Positions 1-8,067 of a stretch of DNA of 64,000 nucleotides are shown in pieces. The notes beneath the pieces are model-generated. The model did not search any database, had not been told where the DNA came from, and was given only the letters and a program-made list of their open reading frames with translations. The stretch's first letter is position 1. Every line of letters starts with the position of its first letter. This DNA comes from Chryseobacterium aurantiacum (GTDB lineage: Bacteria > Bacteroidota > Bacteroidia > Flavobacteriales > Weeksellaceae), in the NCBI RefSeq assembly GCF_003020585.1, contig NZ_PXUE01000001.1, positions 1,398,564 through 1,462,563 of the forward strand, given 5' to 3'. A program made the position numbers and the translations under genes.

Positions 1-68
1 ATGGGTTTCTTTTTAAAGATCTCAATGATTGGATTGCTCCGGTGAATGATTGGATTTATCGTAAATAG
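1..68 (+). CDS. C-terminal end of an unidentified protein (partial)
   Basis: An open frame entering from the left edge (codons in phase with position 3) encodes about 21 residues and stops at TAG 66-68. The peptide is rich in Trp and Asp (DWIAPVNDWIYRK at its end), which reads like a genuine protein tail. Nothing upstream is visible, so family and function cannot be assigned. It could be a chance frame. Confidence 0.35.
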   Translation, partial: GFLFKDLNDWIAPVNDWIYRK

Positions 69-420
69 CCCCTTATTTCCTGAATAGATTCTACTTTCTC
101 ACAGATTATAGTGATACATAATCATCTCTGTCATCTGCAAAATCTGCGGAATATTATTTTAATACTAGGTTTAGATTTCTTGCCATACTAGAAATGAAAA
201 AGCTATCGTTGAAATTTTATCGGAGATAAAATCCTCGTGCCTTAAAAGTAATGACCATATAAAACTTTTAGCGTCTTTGCGTTTTCCAATCGGGAGTTTA
301 TCAACTATATTGGGGATTTTACCGTAACTCATAGCCACTCTTTATTCCTCTTTTCCCAGAAAATTTTTACTGTAAATATCAAACACAAAGAAAAATAAAT
401 CCTTATTTTTGTATTGCTCA
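69..420. other. Intergenic region with dispersed-repeat-like phrases
   Basis: No credible gene is visible. Around 128-156 and 268-292 the text runs through phrases such as CATCTGCAAAATCTGCGG and GCGTCTTTGCGTTTTCC. I recognise these as resembling intergenic repeats scattered through flavobacterial genomes; that is recollection, not a search. The right end carries the promoter of the J-domain gene. Confidence 0.4.
404..411 (+). promoter_or_regulatory. -7 promoter box of the J-domain gene
   Basis: TATTTTTG fits the Bacteroidota -7 consensus TAnnTTTG. It ends nine bases before the ATG at 421, implying a very short 5' leader. No TTG is present at the expected -33 distance, so the assignment rests on the -7 box alone. 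Confidence 0.4.
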
Positions 421-1068
421 ATGAAAGATTACTATTATTTTCTCGGTATATCACAGGATGCTTCAGAAGAAGACATCAAAAAAGCTTATCGAAAGCTGTC
501 TTTAAAATACCATCCCGACAAGAATGAAAATGATGATTTCTTTGCAGACCGTTTTCGTGAAATTCAGGAGGCTTATGAAACGTTGAGTGATCAAAGCAGA
601 AGACATTCCTATGACCAAAACTTAGAAAGTCATCAGAGAAGTTTCAGATATAATATTCCGCCTGTAATAAAGACCTTTACAGCCAATAAAATTCATGCGA
701 AAAAAGGAGAGGAGATTATTATCAACTGGCAAACCAGTAATGCCGATGTAGTGAAGGTACTACCTTTCGGATTGGAGAAGCCCTATGGTGAGAGAATCTT
801 TAAGATTACAGAATTTAAGGATGGAAAATTCCAGCTTTTGCTTCATGCAACAAATTCACTTCTGCATAAAACTGTAGTTCAGGGAATTACCATTACGGAG
901 GTTTTTGAAAATGATACTGAGAAATTCAAAAACACGGTAGAGGATATGTTTAAATCTCAGCCGAAAACAGCTGTGAACAAAGGTGGACAACCTAAAATTA
1001 TAATGTTATTCTGGGGAATTGTAATTTTAGCAATTGCTTTATATGTCCTAATAAAAGAGTTTATCTAG
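421..1068 (+). CDS. J-domain protein with C-terminal membrane anchor
   Basis: A 215-residue DnaJ-like co-chaperone. The J domain occupies about residues 3-68, with the HPD motif at 31-33 that stimulates the Hsp70 ATPase. It lacks the Gly/Phe-rich and zinc-finger regions of true DnaJ. Residues about 80-160 look like a small beta-rich domain. A hydrophobic helix at about 192-213 should anchor the C terminus, leaving the J domain in the cytoplasm, so it may recruit DnaK to the membrane. The frame extends upstream to a TTG at 409, but ATG 421 starts directly at the conserved J-domain sequence and is preferred. Nothing downstream is co-oriented for 600 bases, so it is probably monocistronic. The client is unknown. 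Confidence 0.8.
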   Translation: MKDYYYFLGISQDASEEDIKKAYRKLSLKYHPDKNENDDFFADRFREIQEAYETLSDQSRRHSYDQNLESHQRSFRYNIPPVIKTFTANKIHAKKGEEIIINWQTSNADVVKVLPFGLEKPYGERIFKITEFKDGKFQLLLHATNSLLHKTVVQGITITEVFENDTEKFKNTVEDMFKSQPKTAVNKGGQPKIIMLFWGIVILAIALYVLIKEFI

Positions 1069-1069
1069 C

Positions 1070-1222
1070 CTAGGCCATTTTCTTTCTTCCCGGGCACTTT
1101 TTACATCTTTTCCCTTTCTTGAATTTTTTACAGCAAGATTTCTTTTCACAGAACATTTCTTCATTATTGAATGCATACGCAGGAGCCAAAGGCTGAACTT
1201 TAAACGGGACAATCATATTCAT
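1070..1222 (-). CDS. Small Cys/Lys-rich protein, 50 residues
   Basis: A short minus-strand gene encoding 50 residues. The N-terminal half is uncharged. The C-terminal half is strongly basic and carries five cysteines, including a CC pair and a C-x2-C pair (residues 25-43), which suggests metal binding or nucleic-acid contact. Its stop lies two bases beyond the stop of the convergent J-domain gene. A good -7 box (TATATTTG on the minus strand, 1227-1234) sits only four bases before the first ATG. Either the mRNA is leaderless or translation starts at the second ATG (1216). I do not recognise a named family. The residue composition and promoter argue that it is a real gene. Confidence 0.6.
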   Translation of the reverse strand: MNMIVPFKVQPLAPAYAFNNEEMFCEKKSCCKKFKKGKRCKKCPGRKKMA

Positions 1223-1226
1223 GTTG

Positions 1227-1234
1227 CAAATATA
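1227..1234 (-). promoter_or_regulatory. -7 box of the 50-residue Cys/Lys-rich gene
   Basis: TATATTTG on the minus strand is a perfect TAnnTTTG match. It ends four bases upstream of the first ATG, so transcription would begin at or inside the start codon region. Confidence 0.45.
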
Positions 1235-1698
1235 TTAATTTAGAATAAATATAATTAATAAAATTTCATAAAAATCTTAAAACCTGATCAATAGCAGTGT
1301 GGATGGTATTTTAGACCTTTGAAATACTTTGAAAATTTAACATAATTCGAACTTAAATCCTCCATATTTAATCATTTAAAGACATTATTTACTGTAAAAT
1401 GATGAAATTAATATATTTCCCTATTTATTAAAAATCAATGAAAATCATTTAAAGTTTTTTGATGAATATTTCACTATTTTATTGATAACAAATAGGTAGT
1501 ATTATTAAGTATTATTTATATAATCTATATAATTGCTGTTTAAAATAAACAAAACCCTATCTGATGGCTATTAAAAACAAATTGATGTAAAATAACTGAA
1601 CGACATGGTGAATTATATAGGGTTTTATGATGTTGTACAATCGTGTAAAAAATTGTAATTTTACGCATCTTTTTACAAACAAAATCTAATAAATAAAA
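1235..1698. other. AT-rich intergenic region before gcvP
   Basis: Very AT-rich with no convincing gene. A weak promoter candidate for gcvP is TTG at 1633-1635 followed 20 bases later by TAATTTTA (1656-1663), which lacks the final G of the -7 consensus. I see no glycine-riboswitch-like structure that I could defend by eye. Confidence 0.4.
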
Positions 1699-4557
1699 AT
1701 GAATACAGAACAGTTTGTGAGCCGTCACATTTCTCTTAATGAAGCCGATAAACAGGCGATGTTGGAAAAACTTGGCGTTTCTAGTATTGAAGAGTTAATT
1801 TCTCAGACCATCCCTTCTTCTATCCGTTTAGAAAAAGATCTAGAGATCTCAGAACCGCTTTCGGAATACGAAATGCTGAACCATTCTAAAGAGTTGGCAT
1901 CAAAAAATACTGATTATACAAGTTATATCGGTTTCGGATACCATAATACACTTTTACCATCAGCTATTCAGAGAAATATCTTTGAAAATCCTAGCTGGTA
2001 TACTGCATATACTCCTTATCAGGCAGAAATTGCACAAGGAAGACTGGAAGCGCTTCTTAATTTCCAAACTGTAGTATGTGATCTTACAGGTTTCGGACTG
2101 GCAAACGCCTCTCTATTGGATGAGTCAACTGCTGCTGCTGAAGCAATGCATATGTTCTTCAACAACAGAACTAAAGATCAGAAAAAAGCAGATGCTAATA
2201 AATTCTTTATCTCGGACCTTGTATTGCCTCAAACAATCTCTGTTTTGAATACTAAGGCTGAAGGACTTGGAATTGAAGTTGTAGTAGGAGATCATAAGAC
2301 TCATGCATTTGATGCATCTTACTATGGAGTGCTGTTACAATATCCAGGGAAAAACGGTATTGTTCTTGACTATACTGAAAACATTGTAGAATATAAGAAA
2401 CTTGATCTTCAGGTAGCTGTTGCTTGTGATCCGATGGCTTTGGTGAAATTAAAGTCACCGGCTGAAATGGGTGCTGACTGTGCGGTGGGAACTTCACAGA
2501 GATTTGGTATTCCATTAGGTTACGGAGGTCCTCACGCAGCATTCTTTGCTTGTAGAGAAGACTATAAAAGAGATATTCCTGGAAGAATCATTGGAGTTTC
2601 TCAGGATATGTACGGAAAGCGTGCATTAAGAATGGCTCTACAGACAAGAGAGCAGCACATTAAGAGAGAGAGAGCAACATCTAACATTTGTACCGCTCAG
2701 GTTCTATTGGCTGTAATGGCTGGTATGTATGCTGTTTACCATGGTCCAAAAGGATTAAACTATATTGCGGATCAGATTCACTTTAAAGCAAATGCATTAA
2801 AGAATGGTCTTAAAGCATTAGGATATCAGACTGTAGAAGAGCCTATCTTCGATACAGTGAAAATTGTAATGGCTGAGGATGAAAAAGCAAGATTGGTAAG
2901 ATTGATGCTTGACCACAGACTTAACCTTAACTATTTTACAGAAGGAGTTGTAAGTATTGCGATCAATGAAAGTACAACATTGGAGAAATTAAACTATCTA
3001 ATGGCTTCTTTCGCTCAGTTTAAAGACAAGCAGACTTTCAAATTAGAAATAAAAGAAGGATACAGTATTCCGGAAGAAAACCTTAGAAAGGATGAAATTC
3101 TTACAGAAGAAGTATTCAACAAATACCATACGGAAACAGAATTGATGCGTTATATCAAGCGTCTTGAGAGAAAAGATTTGTCATTGACACACTCTATGAT
3201 TTCTCTTGGATCTTGTACAATGAAGCTTAACGCAGCAACTGAAATGTTACCGCTTTCATGGGCAGATTGGGGTAGTGTACACCCGTTTGTACCGGTAGAT
3301 CAGGCTGGTGGTTATCAGCAAATGATTGCAGAACTTGAAAAAGACCTAGCTGAAATTACTGGTTTCGCAGGAACTTCATTACAACCTAACTCCGGAGCTC
3401 AGGGAGAATATGCAGGATTAATGGTAATCAGAGAATACCATATCTCAAGAGGAGATCACCACAGAAATGTAGTATTGATTCCTCAGTCTGCACACGGAAC
3501 TAACCCGGCTTCTGCTGCAATGGCAGGGATGAAGATCGTTGTTGTTAAAAACCTTGAAAACGGGGAAATCGACTTTGAGGATCTTAAAGCTAAAACAGAA
3601 CAACATTCAGCTAATTTATCAGCTGTAATGATTACATATCCATCTACTTACGGATTTTTTGATGCTAACATCAAGGAAATTACCAACCTAATCCACGAAC
3701 ATGGTGGACAGGTATACATGGATGGCGCCAACATGAATGCCCAAGTTGGATTTACTAGTCCTGGAAATATTGGAGCAGACGTTTGTCACCTTAACCTTCA
3801 CAAGACTTTTGCAATCCCTCACGGAGGTGGAGGTCCTGGAGTAGGTCCAATTTGTGTAGCGAAGCACCTGGTACCATTCTTGCCTTCCAATGCAAACATC
3901 AGAATCGGAACTAAAGAAGCTATTGAAGGTATTTCTGCAGCACCTTACGGGTCAGGATTGATCCTTAACATTTCTTATGCTTACATTAAAATGTTAGGTA
4001 CAGACGGTCTGAAAAAAGCTACAGGACATGCTATCATGAATGCAAACTACCTAAAAGAAATTTTAGCTGAGCATTTCCCAATCTTATATTCAAACGAGAA
4101 TGGAAGAGTAGCTCACGAATGTATCGTAGATTTCCGTCAATTCAAGTCTTTAGGAATTGAAGTGGCTGATGTAGCGAAGAGATTGATGGATTATGGTTTC
4201 CATGCTCCTACAGTTTCTTTCCCTGTTGCTGGAACATTGATGATTGAGCCTACAGAATCTGAAAGCAAATCTGAAATTGATCGTTTTGCTGAAGCTTTAA
4301 TTGCCATCAAACATGAAATTGATGAGATTGCAAACGGACAGGCTGATCCGGCAAACAACGTATTGAAAAATGCTCCTCACACAGAACAATTGGTTATCTC
4401 TGATTCTTGGGATAAACCATACAGCAGAGAAAAGGCAGCTTATCCGCTACAATGGGTAAGAGACCACAAATTCTTCGCTTCTGTATCAAGAGTAGATGAA
4501 GCTTACGGAGACAGAAACTTAGTATGTACTTGTGAGCCTATTGAAGCTTATATGTAA
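1699..4557 (+). CDS. gcvP: Glycine dehydrogenase (decarboxylating), P protein
   Basis: The PLP-dependent P protein of the glycine cleavage system. It decarboxylates glycine and transfers the aminomethyl group to lipoylated H protein. At 952 residues it has the full length of the single-chain form, with two homologous halves. The cofactor lysine is K702 in the motif NLHKTF, followed by the glycine-rich stretch HGGGGPG. The N-terminal half carries the usual SYIGFGYHNTLLP and NASLLDE sequences. The start ATG gives the normal N terminus MNTEQFVSRH. gcvT and gcvH are not adjacent, as is common in flavobacteria, so this is a single-gene unit ended by a strong hairpin at 4580-4612. Confidence 0.97.
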   Translation: MNTEQFVSRHISLNEADKQAMLEKLGVSSIEELISQTIPSSIRLEKDLEISEPLSEYEMLNHSKELASKNTDYTSYIGFGYHNTLLPSAIQRNIFENPSWYTAYTPYQAEIAQGRLEALLNFQTVVCDLTGFGLANASLLDESTAAAEAMHMFFNNRTKDQKKADANKFFISDLVLPQTISVLNTKAEGLGIEVVVGDHKTHAFDASYYGVLLQYPGKNGIVLDYTENIVEYKKLDLQVAVACDPMALVKLKSPAEMGADCAVGTSQRFGIPLGYGGPHAAFFACREDYKRDIPGRIIGVSQDMYGKRALRMALQTREQHIKRERATSNICTAQVLLAVMAGMYAVYHGPKGLNYIADQIHFKANALKNGLKALGYQTVEEPIFDTVKIVMAEDEKARLVRLMLDHRLNLNYFTEGVVSIAINESTTLEKLNYLMASFAQFKDKQTFKLEIKEGYSIPEENLRKDEILTEEVFNKYHTETELMRYIKRLERKDLSLTHSMISLGSCTMKLNAATEMLPLSWADWGSVHPFVPVDQAGGYQQMIAELEKDLAEITGFAGTSLQPNSGAQGEYAGLMVIREYHISRGDHHRNVVLIPQSAHGTNPASAAMAGMKIVVVKNLENGEIDFEDLKAKTEQHSANLSAVMITYPSTYGFFDANIKEITNLIHEHGGQVYMDGANMNAQVGFTSPGNIGADVCHLNLHKTFAIPHGGGGPGVGPICVAKHLVPFLPSNANIRIGTKEAIEGISAAPYGSGLILNISYAYIKMLGTDGLKKATGHAIMNANYLKEILAEHFPILYSNENGRVAHECIVDFRQFKSLGIEVADVAKRLMDYGFHAPTVSFPVAGTLMIEPTESESKSEIDRFAEALIAIKHEIDEIANGQADPANNVLKNAPHTEQLVISDSWDKPYSREKAAYPLQWVRDHKFFASVSRVDEAYGDRNLVCTCEPIEAYM

Positions 4558-4579
4558 TTAGAGTTTTTCTAACATAAAT

Positions 4580-4612
4580 AAAGCTCCTCTCAGAATTCTG
4601 GGAGGAGCTTTT
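4580..4612 (+). terminator. Rho-independent terminator after gcvP
   Basis: AAAGCTCCTC and GGAGGAGCTTTT form a stem of about ten pairs around a loop containing GAATTC, followed by TTTTG. It lies 22 bases after the gcvP stop. Confidence 0.85.
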
Positions 4613-4691
4613 GTATTGTAATTAACTATATTAAAAGTAATAATTTGTAAGTATTATATATTTCAGTATTTCAAAAAGATGATAGCGGAAA

Positions 4692-5204
4692 TTAGTCCCA
4701 TTTTGCACTAAAGGCAACTATCACAAAATAAATAACGAGCATGATAATATTGGTAAAAAGATTGATCAAGAAGAATGGTTTTAATAACTTCCACCCACTC
4801 TGTTTTGTTTTCAATGAAAGCCAATAAAATGGAAATTCAATGATTAAGGTTGCTCCAAAGCTGCATAGAAATCCGGTAAAGAAACCACCGAGTTCATATT
4901 CTCCTACTCTTGATTTCATACCCCAAAAATCCTGATAACCATTGAGTAAAGAAAAATAAGGTGCAATGAAGTAATATCCTGCAAACATAGAAATGTAGTT
5001 GGCTGCAATGATCAGCCATTTTCTGTTTTGAAGATTAAATTTTTCTACAAGAAGCTTACTTTCAAATGTTCCGATTATAAAATTGATCCAGATCAAATGC
5101 AAAAAACTAAACCAAATCATAGGAGAACCTGCATTAGCTAAAAGGAAATTTGGAATCAATAAAAGGAATACTAAGAGGTAATTTTGATTATTAGTTTTGA
5201 TCAT
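4692..5204 (-). CDS. Integral membrane protein, unknown
   Basis: A 170-residue very hydrophobic protein with an N-terminal signal-like segment (residues 8-24, ending near ANAG). About four further membrane spans follow at roughly 28-48, 62-85, 105-128 and 142-165. Short polar loops contain charged patches such as KSRVGEYELGG. I do not recognise a family or catalytic motif. It is convergent with gcvP and separated from the next minus-strand gene by a terminator, so it is probably transcribed alone. Confidence 0.65.
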   Translation of the reverse strand: MIKTNNQNYLLVFLLLIPNFLLANAGSPMIWFSFLHLIWINFIIGTFESKLLVEKFNLQNRKWLIIAANYISMFAGYYFIAPYFSLLNGYQDFWGMKSRVGEYELGGFFTGFLCSFGATLIIEFPFYWLSLKTKQSGWKLLKPFFLINLFTNIIMLVIYFVIVAFSAKWD

Positions 5205-5335
5205 CTAATTAAATGGATTTAGATCGCATAAAACTTCAGTTGTTGGATGTTTCAGCTTCATGTCACTTGTAAAAGTAGTGAATAGTATTGATATAAATCC
5301 CAAGTTTGGATAGTTAATGGTTCTTGCAATATATA

Positions 5336-5367
5336 ATAAATCCCTTTCAGTAATGAGAGGGATTTAT
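5336..5367. terminator. Hairpin terminator downstream of the 83-residue gene
   Basis: ATAAATCCCT pairs with AGGGATTTAT around a 12-base loop. It is T-rich on the plus side (GTTTTTG) and AT-rich on the minus side. It serves the minus-strand gene ending at 5410. Confidence 0.7.
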
Positions 5368-5405
5368 GTTTTTGTAGGTCATTGCGGGCAAAGTGAAGCC
5401 GCTTC
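5368..5405. repeat. Short dispersed-repeat-like phrase
   Basis: GTCATTGCGGGCAAAGTGAA followed by GCCGCTTCC resembles the GTCATTGCGAG...AAGCAATC family of short intergenic repeats seen in many bacterial genomes. Only one copy is evident in this window, so the call rests on resemblance. Confidence 0.3.
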
Positions 5406-5409
5406 CTAC

Positions 5410-5661
5410 TTATTCTTTGGTTTCTTTCCAATAATTATTTGCAGCAGCAATGGTTGCAAATTCGGTGGCAACGGTTTGTCCTATAGCAATCAACATAGAT
5501 GCATCTTCCGCATATACTGGGCGTAGCTTTTCACGAATTGCAGCATCAGGTTGTGTTACTTTGATAATCAATCGTGCCATTTTTACGGCTAGTTGTCGTC
5601 CTTCTTCAGGTGTTTTTGTCAGTAAAGAATTGTTTGGGACTAATTGAATTGGTTCACTCAT
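5410..5661 (-). CDS. Small conserved protein of unknown function, 83 residues
   Basis: The frame opens farther upstream, but ATG at 5661 (MSEPIQLVPNN) follows a -7 box (TATATTTG, 5707-5714 on the minus strand) by about 45 bases, so I take it as the start. The protein is soluble, mostly helical and rich in Ala, with a central segment EEGRQLAVKMARLIIKVTQP and a C-terminal helix ending NNYWKETKE. No signal peptide or catalytic motif is visible. I do not recognise the family. It is separated by a terminator from the gene to its left. Confidence 0.6.
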   Translation of the reverse strand: MSEPIQLVPNNSLLTKTPEEGRQLAVKMARLIIKVTQPDAAIREKLRPVYAEDASMLIAIGQTVATEFATIAAANNYWKETKE

Positions 5662-5706
5662 CGTGTTGTTGTTTTTAAGATTAATGTTTCTGATTAAATT
5701 ATACCA

Positions 5707-5714
5707 CAAATATA
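5707..5714 (-). promoter_or_regulatory. -7 box of the 83-residue gene
   Basis: TATATTTG on the minus strand matches TAnnTTTG. No TTG sits 17 bases upstream. Confidence 0.4.
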
Positions 5715-5739
5715 GAAGACATCATTCTCAGTATGAGTA

Positions 5740-6378
5740 TCAAAAGTCACTGATCAATAATTTTATTTTTCTATTATTTTGTATCAATTTTTTATCCAGT
5801 TCAATCTTTTTCATCAATCTTGATATTACTTCCCTTGTAGTGGCCAGGTCATCAGCAATGCTTTGATGGGATATTGCAAGTTCAGATGTTCCGGAAATCT
5901 TTGCCTTTGTTTTTAAATAATCCCAAAGCCTGTCTTCAAGCTTGTAGCAAATAATCTGTTTGGTAGTATGGAGCAGATCATTGTAATGTTTTTGAAATTC
6001 AGCGATAATTAAATTATTAAAGGATGGATAGCGGATAAGCCATTCCTTTGCTTTATCAATGGGGATAAGCAAAATGGTTGATTTATCCTCAGGAATAGCT
6101 GAAAAATCAATAGGATTTTGATTAAAAAGATGTACAAAACTAAAAATACAGGAAGAACCGGGCTGAATAAAATACAATAAAAACTGTGTCCCGTCTTCTT
6201 CACTGTATGCTTTTACATTCCCCTCCAAAACAATCGGTAAATAGCGAATCAACTGCCCTTGTTTTACGATGAACTCATTGGTTGAGAATATTTTTATTAT
6301 TCCGAATTTTTCAATTTCAGTTATAAGTTCTTTTCCAAAATCAGGCAGACATTTTTCAAGAATATTTGTATTGGTCAT
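5740..6378 (-). CDS. Crp/Fnr-family transcriptional regulator
   Basis: A 212-residue regulator. An N-terminal cyclic-nucleotide-binding-type beta roll spans about residues 25-125 (FIVKQGQLIRYLPIVLEGNVKAY region). A long dimerisation helix follows, then a C-terminal winged HTH at about 160-205, where the SHQSIADDLATTREVISRLM stretch is the recognition unit. There is no cysteine cluster for an iron-sulphur centre, so it is not Fnr-like in sensing. Flavobacterial members of this class often bind no cAMP, and the ligand here is unknown. It stands alone, about 80 bases upstream of the 83-residue gene in the same orientation. Confidence 0.85.
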   Translation of the reverse strand: MTNTNILEKCLPDFGKELITEIEKFGIIKIFSTNEFIVKQGQLIRYLPIVLEGNVKAYSEEDGTQFLLYFIQPGSSCIFSFVHLFNQNPIDFSAIPEDKSTILLIPIDKAKEWLIRYPSFNNLIIAEFQKHYNDLLHTTKQIICYKLEDRLWDYLKTKAKISGTSELAISHQSIADDLATTREVISRLMKKIELDKKLIQNNRKIKLLISDF

Positions 6379-6555
6379 AAATCAGAATGCCTTTATAATA
6401 AGGGAAGCATTTCATCTCAAAATTAAATCATATTCTATTAAAAATAAAAATCTTTAACAAAATAATTCTCAACGAGTATGGATTAATTCATTATAAAGTG
6501 TAACCAATGGCTTTTTTCCAAACCCTGGTTCTATAAAGACAAATCCTTTTGTATA

Positions 6556-6597
6556 AAAAGAAAATCACCTCCCAAAAACTGGAAAGTGATTCTTTTG
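6556..6597 (-). terminator. Terminator after the 57-residue gene
   Basis: An imperfect hairpin, AAAATCAC with GTGATTCTTTT, around the CTCCCAAAAACTGGAAA loop. It lies 16 bases beyond the stop of the small minus-strand gene, with a T-rich minus-strand tail. Confidence 0.55.
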
Positions 6598-6612
6598 TTA
6601 TATTTTATTTTG

Positions 6613-6786
6613 CTATCTTCTCTTATAGCTGTAAGCAACCAGAATTGCTACACCCATAATGAGTACTGTAATCATTGAAATAGTTTCAATTGAAATTCCA
6701 CTTTTCATCTGTGTGTTTTCTTTTTCACATGAAAAAAAGAATAATACTGTCATCAATAGACAGCCCGAGAGTAATTTTTTAATCAT
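6613..6786 (-). CDS. Small lipoprotein/membrane protein, 57 residues
   Basis: A minus-strand gene encoding 57 residues. It begins MIKKLLSGCLL and has a lipobox-like LFFFSC with the modifiable cysteine at position 20. A short polar stretch (EKENTQMKSG) follows, then a hydrophobic helix (residues about 33-52) and a basic end YSYKRR. A lipid-anchored N terminus plus a C-terminal helix would make it a two-point membrane peptide. A terminator follows directly. I do not recognise the family. Confidence 0.55.
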   Translation of the reverse strand: MIKKLLSGCLLMTVLFFFSCEKENTQMKSGISIETISMITVLIMGVAILVAYSYKRR

Positions 6787-6861
6787 AAATGCATTTGTTT
6801 GGTTATTAAACTTTTATGATCAAAAAGTATACCGAATTTGTAGACTAAGTTTAAGCCTGTT

Positions 6862-7302
6862 TTAAGCCCTTTTATTCAGGTTTTTGGAGACTTTGTCAAT
6901 CACAGATTGATGTTGAAAGTAGTTGACAAAGGTGATAAGAATAAAAAACAAGGTCGGAATGACAAGCTCTATCATCAAATGACCGACTAGGAAGTGTAAA
7001 ATTAAGAAAAGAATGACAGCATATATCAAATTAAACAGGATAGGATAAAGAGACTCTATTTTGTAAGTCAAAATATTTGTATCCTCATTATAGATAAAAT
7101 ATTCCTTACCCGGAGATAGGACAAGTGGGGATCTGTTTGAAAAGTCCAGTTTCACGAGACTGTCTTTTCCTGTTATGATGTTGCCGTCAATGTTTATATG
7201 ATCTACCTCTCTTTCCATAAAAGAATTCTGTACAGCATCAGTAACATCTTTTAATGTTTTTCTTTCCTTTATTTCTCTTTCAAATGTATAGTAGAATGGC
7301 AT
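6862..7302 (-). CDS. Two-helix membrane protein, unknown
   Basis: A 146-residue protein. Residues 1-75 are polar and could form a small beta-rich domain. Two membrane helices follow at about 88-108 and 112-130, then a short basic tail. It begins nine bases after the stop of the YggS gene in the same direction, so it is the third gene of the unit led by the AAA+ ATPase. No catalytic motif is visible and I do not recognise a named family. Confidence 0.6.
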   Translation of the reverse strand: MPFYYTFEREIKERKTLKDVTDAVQNSFMEREVDHINIDGNIITGKDSLVKLDFSNRSPLVLSPGKEYFIYNEDTNILTYKIESLYPILFNLIYAVILFLILHFLVGHLMIELVIPTLFFILITFVNYFQHQSVIDKVSKNLNKRA

Positions 7303-7311
7303 CGTGATTTT

Positions 7312-8067
7312 TTACGGTAAAATTCCTTTGTCTTTAGTTGTTCCCTCATCCCAATAATAGCTGTCCGGATAGATTCTTGGTCCAAAAACAGCCGTTCCCA
7401 CACGTACAATTGTTGCTCCTTCCTCAATGGCAGTTTCCAAATCTCCGCTCATCCCCATAGAAAGCTCATCCATTTCAATATTAGGAATATTTTCTTGGAT
7501 GATTTTTAGCTGTAGGTTTTTTAGGATCTTAAAACATAATCTCACCTTTTCTGTTTCAGCACTGAAAAGCCCGATGGTCATTAATCCTTTTATTTTTAAA
7601 GTAGAAAATTCAGAAACTTTTTTAATCAGTTCAATGGCTTTATCAGGATCTACCCCAAATTTGCTTTGCTCATTGGAGGTATTGACCTGAATAAGAACTT
7701 CCAGTGTCTTGTTTTCAGTCACTAGTTTTTGATGAAGCTTTTCTGCCAATTCCAGACGATCAAGAGACTGAATACAAGATACCTCATATCTTAAAATATC
7801 CTTAATTTTATTGGTCTGAAGATGCCCGATAAAGTGATTTTCATGAGGGGTTACTCTTAAATCTTCATACTTTTCTTTCAGCTCCTGAACTTTATTCTCA
7901 GCAATCAGGGTTTGTCCGTTTTCCAAAGCTATTTTAATACGTTCTGCGGAAACAGTTTTGGTGGCCAGTAATAATTTTACCTCATGAGAATTTCTGCCTG
8001 CTTTCTCACATGCTCTTTTTATCCGGTTATTGATGATTTCGAGGTTATGGAGAATGTCTTCTTTCAT
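7312..8067 (-). CDS. yggS: YggS-family pyridoxal-phosphate-binding protein
   Basis: A 251-residue member of the PLP homeostasis protein family (alanine-racemase-like N-terminal fold, no racemase activity known). The cofactor lysine is K37 in LLLATKTVS. Other family signatures are IAENKVQEL (residues about 75-84), the HFIGHLQTNK segment and the C-terminal SMGMSGDLETAIEEGATIVR, which binds the phosphate, ending in RVGTAVFG. The protein overlaps the upstream AAA+ gene by four bases (ATGA), so the two are translationally coupled. Coupling of yggS to an AAA+ ATPase and a membrane protein is not the usual arrangement near cell-division genes. Confidence 0.93.
   Translation of the reverse strand: MKEDILHNLEIINNRIKRACEKAGRNSHEVKLLLATKTVSAERIKIALENGQTLIAENKVQELKEKYEDLRVTPHENHFIGHLQTNKIKDILRYEVSCIQSLDRLELAEKLHQKLVTENKTLEVLIQVNTSNEQSKFGVDPDKAIELIKKVSEFSTLKIKGLMTIGLFSAETEKVRLCFKILKNLQLKIIQENIPNIEMDELSMGMSGDLETAIEEGATIVRVGTAVFGPRIYPDSYYWDEGTTKDKGILP

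Noticed and set aside
1656..1663. TAATTTTA as a firm gcvP promoter
   Set aside because: Lacks the final G of TAnnTTTG and has a 20-base spacer to TTG; noted only as weak.
2252..2542. Minus-strand open frame inside gcvP
   Set aside because: Shadow of a highly conserved coding region; no start signal and no recognisable domain.
5663..5866. Plus-strand frame overlapping the Crp/Fnr gene
   Set aside because: Shadow of the regulator on the opposite strand.
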